The notes beneath the pieces are model-generated. The model was not told the DNA's origin, searched no databases, and saw only the letters and a program-made list of their open reading frames with translations. A stretch of DNA of 9,422 nt, from contig CACXDK010000160.1 in the NCBI GenBank assembly GCA_902766345.1, positions 1-9,422 of the forward strand. Direction: 5' to 3'. The translations under genes and the position numbers were made by a program. The stretch's first letter is position 1. Every line of letters begins with the position of its first letter. Below, piece by piece: positions 1 to 7,231 of this stretch. Source of the stretch: an uncultured Spirochaetaceae bacterium. Its GTDB lineage: Bacteria; Spirochaetota; Spirochaetia; Treponematales; Treponemataceae.

Positions 1-1271
1 GAAGCATCAAGCAAACCAGAAGATTCTGAAAGGATTTTATCGGACATGGCAACGGCATCATTAACACGCTTGTTACCTTCATCAGAAGCATCACCAAGTT
101 TCTTAACGGCATCAGCGTTCTTTGCAAGAATATTAGTAACACTCTGAATGTTTGCAACCATCTCACGAACAGCTGCAGAACTCTGCTCAACGGCAGATGC
201 CTGAGTTTCAATGCTCTGATTGAGCATATCAATGTTTTTGGTAATCATTTCCATTGCAGAAGATACGTTTACAACTCCTGCAGCATGATTTTCCATTAAT
301 CCTTTTACATCTTTTATGTTAGTTACAATCTGCTGTACGGAAGATGCTGTATCAGACATCTGACCTTCAAGGCTTTCTCCAAAGCCTTTAGATGTAGAAA
401 CAGAGCCTTTAACGCTATCAAGAAGTCCTTTTGTTGTCTTATAGAAGATATTCTGATTGTGTACAAGAACACCAAATTCATCCCTTGAACGTACTTCAAG
501 AAGATTCATTGTGTAATTACCATCTGCAAGTTTACGTGCAAATTCAGAAATCAAGTTAATTCTGCCAGTAAGGCTTCTTACCATAGTCATAAAGCCCATA
601 CCGTTCAAAAGAACTCCTACTATAGCTGTAGGAAGCATGTATCTAGAAAAAAGCTCTCCCAAAGACTTTCCTTCATTTGCATCCATAAACATTGGAACAA
701 GCAAAAGAAGAACAAGACCTATTGCTGAAAAAATATTTACCAGCAAAAAGCGGGACAAAAGATTCATTTTCAGGTGTTTTTCCATGAAAGGAAGGAAGCT
801 GAGCCATGCTTCAAAGTTTTCAAGCCAAAGAATGTAGAATACCAGTGCTACAAGGAAGGTTGAACCAATTGAAGCATTAAGGAATGCTGTCAAACTAAAG
901 GTTGTTACATTATATTTTACAGCAGCGGACGCAAATACAAATGGATAGCCCAATGCATTAATAATAAGTATAGTTATGAAAGAACTGATAACAAGCGGAT
1001 GCAAATTATTAAGCGAGTCGCATGAAGATTCAGAACCGTCATAAGAACTATATTTTGAAATCACCCATTTCTGAATAAAAATTACTATTGCTATAAAAAA
1101 TACAGCATATATTAAAGAAAGAGGTGAAAATGCACATTTAAATAATTCTGCAACTGTAAAAAGATTGCAAAAAAGTGAAAATATTGAACAAGAAATAGCA
1201 GGTGCAGAACACATCAAAGCACAATATAGATATATCTTTTTTGAAGGTTCTGTAACTTTTGATTCAGCCAT
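1..1271 (-). CDS. Methyl-accepting chemotaxis protein, six-TM N-terminus (C-terminus outside window)
   Basis: Read from the reverse strand, an open frame runs without a stop from ATG at 1271 to the left edge (423 residues visible). AAAGGAG lies about 7 bases before the ATG and fixes the start. Hydrophobic segments near residues 13-40, 48-66, 92-113, 125-148, 171-195 and 211-230 give six probable membrane helices with short loops, so there is no classical periplasmic ligand domain. A HAMP-like linker follows (about 223-275, with the typical DEFG at 264-267), then a long Ser/Ala/Gln-rich coiled coil of the MCP signalling type, including a methylation-like ETQASAVEQSSAAV stretch (355-368). The CheA/CheW-binding hairpin tip has not been reached. 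Known role of the family: controls CheA activity in the polar receptor array and so flagellar motion. The ligand is unknown; the sensing part may lie within the membrane. The call as an MCP is firm; specificity is open. Confidence 0.9.
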   Translation of the reverse strand, partial: MAESKVTEPSKKIYLYCALMCSAPAISCSIFSLFCNLFTVAELFKCAFSPLSLIYAVFFIAIVIFIQKWVISKYSSYDGSESSCDSLNNLHPLVISSFITILIINALGYPFVFASAAVKYNVTTFSLTAFLNASIGSTFLVALVFYILWLENFEAWLSFLPFMEKHLKMNLLSRFLLVNIFSAIGLVLLLLVPMFMDANEGKSLGELFSRYMLPTAIVGVLLNGMGFMTMVRSLTGRINLISEFARKLADGNYTMNLLEVRSRDEFGVLVHNQNIFYKTTKGLLDSVKGSVSTSKGFGESLEGQMSDTASSVQQIVTNIKDVKGLMENHAAGVVNVSSAMEMITKNIDMLNQSIETQASAVEQSSAAVREMVANIQSVTNILAKNADAVKKLGDASDEGNKRVNDAVAMSDKILSESSGLLDA

Positions 1272-1310
1272 AAACAACTCCTTTATTTTATACTGGTTAG
1301 TAGCCTTTTA

Positions 1311-1358
1311 ATTATAACAAGACTTTTATAAAATTTCTACCTGCAAATATGTATCGGA
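1311..1358 (-). promoter_or_regulatory. Possible promoter elements of the chemoreceptor gene
   Basis: On the reverse strand a TATAAT hexamer lies at 1316-1311, about 40 bases before the MCP start, but no good -35 box is found 16-18 bases upstream. Further up, CCGATA at 1357-1352 matches the core of the sigma-28 (FliA) -10 element GCCGATAA used by many motility and chemotaxis genes, but a TAAA box 15 bases upstream of it is absent. Neither is convincing alone. The terminator at 1391-1431 implies the MCP gene needs a promoter in this gap. Confidence 0.3.
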
Positions 1359-1390
1359 GCAAAAAAGTTGATTATTCAAAAAAAATACAT

Positions 1391-1431
1391 AAAAAAAAGC
1401 CACATTACGCCTTAAAACGCAATGTGGCTTT
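1391..1431 (-). terminator. Intrinsic terminator of the unknown gene-cstA unit
   Basis: Arms 1396-1409 and 1418-1431 pair (AGCCACATT with AATGTGGCT, one A/C mismatch, then CG/CG) around an 8-base loop. On the reverse strand the hairpin is followed by eight T (complement of A at 1391-1398) and further T-rich DNA. It lies 23 bases after the cstA stop and separates cstA from the chemoreceptor gene on the same strand. The forward direction lacks a U run, so it acts on the minus strand. Confidence 0.9.
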
Positions 1432-1453
1432 CAATTTATCTTAATTTTTTATT

Positions 1454-3220
1454 TTAGTTAGATTTTTTTGCCTGTTTTGAGAAAGTCTTTATACCTTCAA
1501 TTACAAGAATTACAGCAAGAATTGCCATTGCAGCAGCAAAGAAGAACTGGAACCAGTGTCCCCACATAGGGCCTGTTGCCTTTGCGGCACCAGTGAAAAT
1601 CTTAATCTTTCCAATTACAGTAAGCACAAGCTGAGTGAGCGTTGCACAGAGCATGAATACAGTTGGAATAAAGAACATCTTGTTGTTCTTGCCAACCTGG
1701 CCAAGCCATGCAGCAACAGCCATCAATGCAATGCCTGCGAGCAACTGGTTTGCAGAACCGAACAAGCCCCAAATCTGAGACAGTGAAAGACCACCAAGAA
1801 TACATCCAACAACAACCATGAATGCAGTTCCAACAATAGGATTTGCAAGAGTCTTACGAACAGGGCTCTTTGCATCTTTCCAAGTAGCTTCATTATCTTT
1901 CAAGAACAATTCTGAGAACATAAAGCGGCTCAAACGTGTTGCAGAGTCAAGAGACGTAAGTGCAAAAACAGAAACAGCAAGAGTAAGCAATGCCTTTATT
2001 GTATTAAATGCAGTTGTTGACTTGTCGCCAAAGAGATATGCAATTCCTTCTCCGAATGCTGCAGCAGGAGAGCCCTTGAATGCCATAAGACCTGCATCAT
2101 TTTTTGTAATGAAGGTCTGGTCTTTCATAGAACCTACGATAATTCCAATTGAAATAAGAGAGATAATTCCAAGTGCAGATTCAATAAGCATTGAACCATA
2201 TCCAATTGCTTTTGCATTCTTTTCGTTGTCAAGCTGCTTTGAAGATGTACCAGATGCAATCAAAGAGTGGAAGCCAGAACATGCACCACAAGCAACGGTA
2301 ATGAACAAAGCAGGGAAAAGATTTCCGATTGCTGTTTTCCAGCCAGTAAATGCAGGAAGTCCAAACTGTACTCCACGTGAACCGCCAGCAAATGCAGCAA
2401 AAACAATTCCAACAACAGCAATTAACATCATTGCATAAAGAAGGAATGAAGAAAGATAATCACGTGGCTGAAGCATAATCCATACAGGAATAAGAGAAGC
2501 TACTGCAATATACAAGCCAATCAATACAATCCATGCGTTGCGGTTCAATGCAAGACCAACATTCAGTCCAAGAATAACAATTCCTATGATTGCTACAATA
2601 CCAATGATTGTTGCAGGAAGAGTCTTTACTCCAAGACGGTTAGTCATAATTCCATAGATAACTGCAAGAACAATAAACAGGAAAGAAATCATTGCAGTTG
2701 TCTGATTTCCTGTTGGATGAAGAACAAATCCAAACTGGTTTGCATCTGCTGCTGTAAGGAATGTTGCAGCCACAACATTTACAAACGATGCAATAACAAG
2801 AATCAATACCAAAAGGGCAAAAATGATAAAGAGCTTTTTAGCAGTCTTACCCATTGAAGATTTAATAATTTCACCTACAGATTTTCCACCATGACGGATA
2901 GAAGCAAAGAGAGAACCGAAGTCCTGCAATCCGCCAAAGAAGATACCGCCTACAACACACCACAGGAATACAGGAACCCATCCGAATACGGCTGCCTGAA
3001 TAGGACCGTTAATTGGACCAGCACCAGCAATTGATGAGAAGTGATGTCCCATAAGAACTGCAGGTTTTGCAGGAACGTAGTCAACGCCATCTGTCATTTC
3101 ATTTGCTGGCGTCTTTTTTTTAGGGTCAATACCCCACTGCTTTGCAAGCCATGATCCGTAACAAACATAGCCGATGAAGAGCAAAGCAATTGCAGCAAGA
3201 ATAATAAGTAATGCTGTCAT
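1454..3220 (-). CDS. cstA: CstA-family carbon starvation / pyruvate-type transporter
   Basis: 588 residues, almost wholly hydrophobic, with many membrane helices. CstA hallmarks are visible: GHHFSSIAGAGPINGP (58-73), GGLQDFGSLFASIRHGG (96-112), IMLQPRDYLSS (248-258), CGACSGFHSLIASGTSSKQL (311-330) and a C-terminal block like the CstA 5-TM domain (about 390-530). E. coli CstA and BtsT are about 700 residues, so this is the shorter form common outside enterobacteria. Family knowledge: inner-membrane carriers induced at carbon limitation; BtsT is a pyruvate/proton symporter and CstA is linked to peptide and pyruvate uptake. Substrate here is inferred, not shown. Start: ATG at 3220 with AGGAGGAG at 3237-3230, nine bases away, a very strong ribosome site. 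It follows the unknown gene by 24 bp and is likely cotranscribed; a strong terminator follows. No BtsS/BtsR (LytTR) genes are adjacent; a CitA/CitB-type pair lies upstream instead. Confidence 0.93.
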   Translation of the reverse strand: MTALLIILAAIALLFIGYVCYGSWLAKQWGIDPKKKTPANEMTDGVDYVPAKPAVLMGHHFSSIAGAGPINGPIQAAVFGWVPVFLWCVVGGIFFGGLQDFGSLFASIRHGGKSVGEIIKSSMGKTAKKLFIIFALLVLILVIASFVNVVAATFLTAADANQFGFVLHPTGNQTTAMISFLFIVLAVIYGIMTNRLGVKTLPATIIGIVAIIGIVILGLNVGLALNRNAWIVLIGLYIAVASLIPVWIMLQPRDYLSSFLLYAMMLIAVVGIVFAAFAGGSRGVQFGLPAFTGWKTAIGNLFPALFITVACGACSGFHSLIASGTSSKQLDNEKNAKAIGYGSMLIESALGIISLISIGIIVGSMKDQTFITKNDAGLMAFKGSPAAAFGEGIAYLFGDKSTTAFNTIKALLTLAVSVFALTSLDSATRLSRFMFSELFLKDNEATWKDAKSPVRKTLANPIVGTAFMVVVGCILGGLSLSQIWGLFGSANQLLAGIALMAVAAWLGQVGKNNKMFFIPTVFMLCATLTQLVLTVIGKIKIFTGAAKATGPMWGHWFQFFFAAAMAILAVILVIEGIKTFSKQAKKSN

Positions 3221-3244
3221 TTTTTTATTCTCCTCCTAGAGATA

Positions 3245-3730
3245 TTATAAACGAATGAGTTTTTTCAAGTCTGAGCCAAGCCTATTTGTTACGGCTTTCC
3301 CGCTCGAAACCTCATACGCCATTAACCTGTAATTGCTCCATCCCCAGAAACTGAGGTAATAGGATTTTGAGTGCTTGATTTTTTTTATCTGCTTAAAAAC
3401 TTTCTCTTCTATTTTATCAGCTACGATTATCAACGTAACGTCTGAGTTTCTGTGTCCTGAATACGGCTTTATGCGGGAAAGTCCTTCTTCCCATGCCCTA
3501 AAGTCCAGTTCCAGAACTTTTTCCTGCGTAAGAAGCGGAACTTCTGCAAAAAAGACATACTCATTTGAATCTATCTCTGCAAGTTTTGCTTCGCGCACAA
3601 GAAAATATTGCTCCGTATGAGAATGAAATTCAGCTTCAGCAACAAATGGAGAGCTTACATTTTCTGTCTTTATTGTGTAGTAACGCTCAAAGGACTGAAT
3701 TATTTTCTGTAACGAAGGTTGAAAGTTCAT
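3245..3730 (-). CDS. Unrecognised 161-aa soluble protein encoded directly upstream of cstA
   Basis: I do not recognise the family. The product is 161 residues, without signal peptide or membrane helix, and mixed alpha/beta in look: an amphipathic N-terminus (1-20), strand-like EYVFFAEVP (57-65) and SDVTLIIVAD (96-105), a Lys-rich helix (109-122), then an aromatic stretch YYLSFWGWSNYRLMAYE (124-140). The two strand-helix repeats could form a small sandwich fold, but no catalytic motif is evident. The stop lies 24 bp before the cstA start on the same strand, with no terminator between, so the two are almost certainly one transcript. A promoter with TTTACA-17-TATACT sits just upstream, giving a leader of only about 12 bases. 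No clear Shine-Dalgarno precedes the ATG (AGCAGTT only), and no alternative in-frame start exists upstream. A role linked to the transporter is inference from the pairing. Confidence 0.8.
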   Translation of the reverse strand: MNFQPSLQKIIQSFERYYTIKTENVSSPFVAEAEFHSHTEQYFLVREAKLAEIDSNEYVFFAEVPLLTQEKVLELDFRAWEEGLSRIKPYSGHRNSDVTLIIVADKIEEKVFKQIKKIKHSKSYYLSFWGWSNYRLMAYEVSSGKAVTNRLGSDLKKLIRL

Positions 3731-3749
3731 AACTGCTAAAACATTTTTA

Positions 3750-3778
3750 AGTATACTGCAATTTAACTTTCTTGTAAA
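3750..3778 (-). promoter_or_regulatory. Sigma-70-type promoter of the unknown gene-cstA unit
   Basis: Reverse strand: TTTACA at 3778-3773 (5 of 6 to TTGACA), spacer exactly 17, TATACT at 3755-3750 (5 of 6 to TATAAT). The start of transcription would be near 3742, only about 12 bases before the ATG at 3730. The same two hexamers with the same spacing precede the gene at 4743. Confidence 0.7.
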
Positions 3779-3784
3779 TAAACT

Positions 3785-3808
3785 TTATGCATATTTATGC
3801 AAAATGCA
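3785..3808. repeat. Three TGCAT-type repeats just upstream of the cstA-unit promoter
   Basis: On the forward strand TTATGCA occurs at 3785-3791 and 3795-3801, and AATGCA at 3803-3808; the first lies within ATGCAT, itself palindromic. The cluster sits just 5' of the -35 box at 3773-3778 in the direction of transcription, where activators of the response-regulator class usually bind. An operator role is inferred from position; AT-rich chance repetition is possible. Confidence 0.35.
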
Positions 3809-3850
3809 AAAAAAAAGCAGATATTCTTGAATAAAATCAAGGATATCTGC
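3808..3850 (-). terminator. Intrinsic terminator after the secreted-protein gene
   Basis: Arms 3817-3830 (GCAGATAT and CTTGA) and 3837-3850 (TCAAG and ATATCTGC) pair over 14 positions with one mismatch, around a six-base loop. Read on the reverse strand, nine T follow (complement of A at 3808-3816). It lies about 80 bases after the stop of the gene ending at 3930 and before the promoter at 3750-3778, so it isolates the cstA unit from read-through. Confidence 0.88.
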
Positions 3851-3929
3851 ATATATTTCAGAATTTTTACAAAAAAAGTAATAATAAAATTGCTTCGGAA
3901 ATAATGTTCCTATAAATGACTGTTAAAAA

Positions 3930-4743
3930 CTATTCTTCTATATCATCAGCTGGTTTATAAAATTCATGAAGGACAAAGACCTGCAAATCCTTCGTTCTTA
4001 AAGACTTTTTAGTAGCATTATTAAGGAAACCGCTTCTTGCAACTATAATCCAAGCATCCTCTGCATCTTGAGCATCCTGAGATGATGACCAATAACAACA
4101 TCCAAGCGATATACCGTCAATACCAAGCTTTTTGTCTATCTTATAGATGGCTTTGAAACCTCTGTTAATTTCAAAAACATTCCTTATGACGTTTGACAGC
4201 TCCGCAATGCTCGGTATATACCATCCAGTCTCAAGCTCTCCAGAATAGCTGTGAACTTTACCGTAAGTTTCTGCAAAATTAAATATAGGATAATTAGAAA
4301 CATATTTTGAGCCTTCTGGATCAACAGCACAGATTTCTGCCCAGTTATCGCTTCCATCTATATCACCCGTGTAAGTATTAGCTTCAGGTTCTAACATAAC
4401 TTTATGAACTTTAGGTCTACATACTGTCTTAGAAAACCTCATGTTTTCACCTGTTGTTTTCTTTACAGCCCATTCAAGTTTAGCTTCTGTCTGTAATCCT
4501 ATGCCGTAAAGTTTTCCATCACGCTCGAAGGCAACAACTGCGACTGGAGGATTATCAATATCGTAGGTATCATAATTAAATTCTTTAGGCTCTAAAAGAG
4601 TTCCATCTTGCAAGATTATCTTGCCTGCATCCGCTTTGATAAAATCATTATCAGAAGCCCCCCCCCCCATCTTTTCCAGCAGAATAAATATTTGCTGTAA
4701 TGGCAAACATAAATGCGATTGTACTTAAAATCAATCTTTTCAT
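3930..4743 (-). CDS. Secreted DUF1566/Fib_succ_major-type protein, split by a poly-G tract (probably phase-variable, OFF as read)
   Basis: ATG at 4743, preceded by AGGGAG nine bases away, opens a typical signal peptide: MKR, then a hydrophobic stretch to residue 22 (cleavage likely somewhere in 17-22; no lipobox Cys). The frame enters a run of 11 G at 4668-4658 and stops after Phe30. The long downstream frame lies in another phase and would join if the run were 10 (or 13) G, giving 270 residues. Its only upstream start is a TTG at 4706 without a ribosome site, so the joined reading is the real gene. In the joined numbering, GWYIPSIAEL (173-182) and YWSSSQ (217-222) plus the closing LQVFVLHEF are the pattern of DUF1566/Lcl_C or Fib_succ_major domains, found in many copies in Treponema and Fibrobacter exported proteins; precise role unknown. 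The N-terminal 100 residues are not recognised. Own promoter upstream, terminator downstream. A base-count error in the run is the alternative. Confidence 0.75.
4658..4668. repeat. Homopolymer of 11 C (11 G on the coding strand) in the 5' coding region
   Basis: Eleven consecutive C at 4658-4668 lie between the signal peptide codons and the body of the gene at 3930-4743. It is the only G/C run of this size in an A+T-rich window. Slippage by one unit would switch the frame: 11 G gives a 30-residue peptide, 10 G gives the full secreted protein. Poly-G tracts in and before genes are an established source of phase variation in Treponema pallidum. Confidence 0.95.
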
Positions 4744-4779
4744 CTTATCCAACTCCCTAAGTTTACATTATTTTAAGTC

Positions 4780-4808
4780 AGTATAAGATAATTTATTCTA
4801 TTTGTAAA
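4780..4808 (-). promoter_or_regulatory. Sigma-70-type promoter of the poly-G gene
   Basis: Reverse strand: TTTACA at 4808-4803, 17-base spacer, TATACT at 4785-4780, with transcription starting near 4773 and a leader of about 30 bases including AGGGAG before the ATG at 4743. It lies just past the stop of the response regulator gene (4824); no terminator is seen there, so read-through from the kinase-regulator operon is also possible. Confidence 0.68.
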
Positions 4809-4823
4809 TGCTATCACCAAAAG

Positions 4824-5498
4824 CTATGACAATTTCTTATACAATACACAAGGTCTACCGCCTGTTTCATAGTTTATGCTTTCTTCTGCTTTTCCTACGG
4901 ACACCATGTAAGTCATGTAATGTCTGACGGTAACGCCTGAAAGTCCTACATTTTCTGCAATGCTGTCACCGCTGGTCCAGCCACGCTGTTCTTTCAAATA
5001 TGATAAAATCAGCTGCAAAGTCTTTTCCTGAATGCCTTTCGGATAATCTTTTGATACATTCTTTTTTACACTGGTAATAATATTGTCAACGCTGTTCTGA
5101 TCCAAAATTGAAGTGCCGTGTAAAGCAGACATTTTTGCCGCAAACTTTTCAAGTGCAACCTGAAAACGTTCATAAGCAAACGGCTTTATTAAATAGTCAA
5201 TCACGCCAAGATGCATAGTGTTTTCCAAAGTTGCGGTATCATTTGCAGCTGTTACCATTATAACTTCTGTATTAAATTTCTTTTCACGTATCAGCTTAAG
5301 AGTTTCAATTCCGTCCATGAATGGCATGTATACATCCATAATTATAAGATCAACTTTGCCAGTTGCAAGATAATCAAGAGCTTCCTGCCCATTTCTGCAC
5401 GAACCACACACAGAAAACTGTTTATTTCTGCGAACATACTGTTCGTTTATCATTGCAACCATTGGATCATCTTCTACAATTAAAACACTATAAGACAT
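4824..5498 (-). CDS. CitB/DcuR-family response regulator
   Basis: 224 residues. The receiver domain (1-120) has the acidic pair D10-D11, phospho-acceptor D55 in IIMDVYMP, T83 and K105 in the KPF motif, all in place. The C-terminal part (about 155-222) is a winged-helix/HTH of the CitB type: SIAENVGLSGVTVRHYMTYM followed by GGRPCVLYK, close to the wing and GRP motif of DcuR, CitB and MalR. Family role: phosphorylated by the partner kinase, it binds AT-rich sites and activates genes for uptake and use of citrate, malate, fumarate or similar acids. It starts 15 bp after the kinase stop with AGGAG before ATG at 5498, so the two are translated from one message. Targets cannot be read directly; the nearby unknown gene-cstA promoter with its TGCAT repeats is a candidate. 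Intact and typical length. Confidence 0.92.
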   Translation of the reverse strand: MSYSVLIVEDDPMVAMINEQYVRRNKQFSVCGSCRNGQEALDYLATGKVDLIIMDVYMPFMDGIETLKLIREKKFNTEVIMVTAANDTATLENTMHLGVIDYLIKPFAYERFQVALEKFAAKMSALHGTSILDQNSVDNIITSVKKNVSKDYPKGIQEKTLQLILSYLKEQRGWTSGDSIAENVGLSGVTVRHYMTYMVSVGKAEESINYETGGRPCVLYKKLS

Positions 5499-5513
5499 AC
5501 CTTCTCCTGCGCT

Positions 5514-7160
5514 TTAGCACTGTTTAAAGCTTACTATAAAACACGTTCCTGTTCCAGTCTGAGATTCAAAAGAAATTTTTCCTCCAAGACTTTCAACCAG
5601 TTGCTTCGTGTGATACAGTCCAACACCACGTCCTGTTCCTTTTGTTGAAAAACCATTTTCAAATACTTTTTCTTTTATGTCATCGGGAATACCGCAACCT
5701 TTATCAGTTACCGTAATTAATAACTCCCCAGGTTTTGTAAATGCACCAAAAATCAATTCTCTTCCAGCTGGATTGCATACACTATCAAGAGAAATTTTCA
5801 TGTTCATAGAATCCAAGGCGTTGTCTATAAGATTTCCAACAATTGTCACAAGAGCTTCCGATGGTAACTGAATGTCTGCATCCTTAAAATGAATTCCTTC
5901 TTTTAATACAAACTTTACGTTACATTCTGAAGCACGGGCAATCTTACCAATAAGCAGAGCCGCAAAAGATGGATTGTCAACAGAATGCATAACTTTACTT
6001 AAAGTTTCCCTCTGAATAATTGAAATGTTTTCTATATATGATACAGCTTTGTCATATTCTCCAATCTGAATTAATCCAAGAATAACGTGCAGTTTATTTG
6101 TAAAATCATGATTGTTTGCCCGCATGGAATCAACCAGATATTTTGTGCCAGACAAATCTTCCATGAGCTTTATATATTCCGTGCGGTCATGAAGAATTGC
6201 AACAGCTCCGTTAATTTCAGAACCTTTCATTACAGGAATGCAGTCCAAAAGAAGATCTGTACCGCTGTTTGTTTTTTCCTGAATGCCGAATGTACTCTGA
6301 CCTGTTTTAATAGTATTACACAAAAACTTTTCTACAAAAACCTTTTCATTAATAAGATTTATTTTTTCATTTGCGTCACAGTCGAGAATTTTCTTTGCAA
6401 CAGCATTCATAAATTGAACATTCTTTTCATCATCAACCGCAATAATACCGTCATGTATTGATTCCAGAATATTATCGCGGATAGTAAACATTGAAGAAAA
6501 TGTATCTGGCTCATATCCAAGAAGTTTCTGTTTTATGCGTCTAGAAAATGTACCTGAAATTACAATCTCAATCAGAATTGCAGCAATGGTTACGGCAATA
6601 AAAAGAAGTATTGTTTTTTCTGTTACAGAATGAATGGAGGTCTTTAAGATTATGGTCATTATAAAACCGCAGTAATCTCCATTTTCATCATATATAGCAG
6701 CATACGTTCTTCGCTGAGGACCAGAAGGACCGTTTTCATCTACAACGTGAAAGCCTTTTTTATTTTCCTGCAAATCTGGAAATGTTCCATCAAACTCAGT
6801 TCCAATCAAATTATTATTTGTGTGATACAGGCGGACATTTTTAGAATCTACTATTGATATAACATCAACATTCGGCAGCTCATTACACACAGAATTAAAA
6901 TATGAACAAAAGTCTTTATCTGATAGATTTTTTGTAAAGCTATACAGACGGGAAATTAAATCGGCAGTGTTAAGTAAATTCTGATCAACAGCCTGAGCAT
7001 TTGCATTCAAGTTTATATAAGCACCGCCCAAACTTAACAAAATAGTAATTACAACTATCAAAAACAAATGAGTTCTCTGCATTTCTTTTCGAATTGTATT
7101 AAGAGAACCTTTCTTAGCAATCTTTGAATTCTTCACTCTTTTACTATAGCAGATTTTCAA
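5514..7160 (-). CDS. CitA/DcuS-family sensor histidine kinase
   Basis: About 548 residues. Order: basic cytoplasmic tail (1-30), TM1 (31-52), extracytoplasmic PDC/sCache sensor (53-181), TM2 (182-203), PAS domain (about 226-330, ending in AILHDRTEY), phospho-acceptor H351 in NNHDFTNKLHVILGLI, then the ATPase domain with N box NLIDNALD (443-450), G1 DKGCGIPD (486-493) and G2 GRGVGL (510-515). The NHDF...NKLH...G motif is that of CitA, DcuS and MalK kinases. In the sensor, R110 and H113 in VRLYHTNNNLIG and R150/R151 in QRRTYA lie where these kinases bind the carboxylates of their ligand, so a di- or tricarboxylate or similar acid is inferred. Start: the first in-frame candidate is TTG at 7160 with AAAAAGG ten bases upstream. 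GTG (residue 9) or ATG (residue 27) are possible and would not change topology. Cotranscribed with the regulator. Confidence 0.9.
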   Translation of the reverse strand: MKICYSKRVKNSKIAKKGSLNTIRKEMQRTHLFLIVVITILLSLGGAYINLNANAQAVDQNLLNTADLISRLYSFTKNLSDKDFCSYFNSVCNELPNVDVISIVDSKNVRLYHTNNNLIGTEFDGTFPDLQENKKGFHVVDENGPSGPQRRTYAAIYDENGDYCGFIMTIILKTSIHSVTEKTILLFIAVTIAAILIEIVISGTFSRRIKQKLLGYEPDTFSSMFTIRDNILESIHDGIIAVDDEKNVQFMNAVAKKILDCDANEKINLINEKVFVEKFLCNTIKTGQSTFGIQEKTNSGTDLLLDCIPVMKGSEINGAVAILHDRTEYIKLMEDLSGTKYLVDSMRANNHDFTNKLHVILGLIQIGEYDKAVSYIENISIIQRETLSKVMHSVDNPSFAALLIGKIARASECNVKFVLKEGIHFKDADIQLPSEALVTIVGNLIDNALDSMNMKISLDSVCNPAGRELIFGAFTKPGELLITVTDKGCGIPDDIKEKVFENGFSTKGTGRGVGLYHTKQLVESLGGKISFESQTGTGTCFIVSFKQC

Positions 7161-7198
7161 TTTTCAAAAACCTTTTTTAAATAAAAAAAACATGCAAA

Positions 7199-7226
7199 AT
7201 CATAGAAATTATTTTTTATATTTCAA
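7199..7226 (-). promoter_or_regulatory. Probable promoter of the kinase-regulator operon
   Basis: Reverse strand: TTGAAA at 7226-7221, 16-base spacer, TATGAT at 7204-7199. The predicted start of transcription near 7192 leaves about 30 bases of leader before the TTG start at 7160. ATGCAAAAT (7192-7200, forward) overlaps the -10 region and recurs at 3797-3805 before the cstA unit. Confidence 0.5.
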
Positions 7227-7231
7227 AAAAA

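Noticed and set aside
637..837. Forward 66-residue open frame opposite the chemoreceptor
   Set aside because: The opposite strand carries an unbroken MCP frame with HAMP; this one has no ribosome site and is a shadow.
1556..2438. Forward-strand open frames of 76 and 206 residues opposite cstA
   Set aside because: They are antisense shadows of the transporter's biased codons; no ribosome sites and no recognisable protein features.
3731..3929. A small gene or RNA between the poly-G gene and the cstA unit
   Set aside because: The gap is explained by a terminator, TGCAT repeats and a promoter; no further frame with start signals was seen.
4704..4706. TTG at 4706 as the start of the DUF1566-type protein
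   Set aside because: No ribosome site precedes it, and it lies out of frame inside the signal peptide codons that start at 4743 with a good ribosome site.
6087..6461. Forward-strand open frame of 124 residues opposite the sensor kinase
   Set aside because: Cys/Ile/Phe-rich composition typical of an antisense frame, no ribosome site, and the kinase on the other strand is complete with all motifs.
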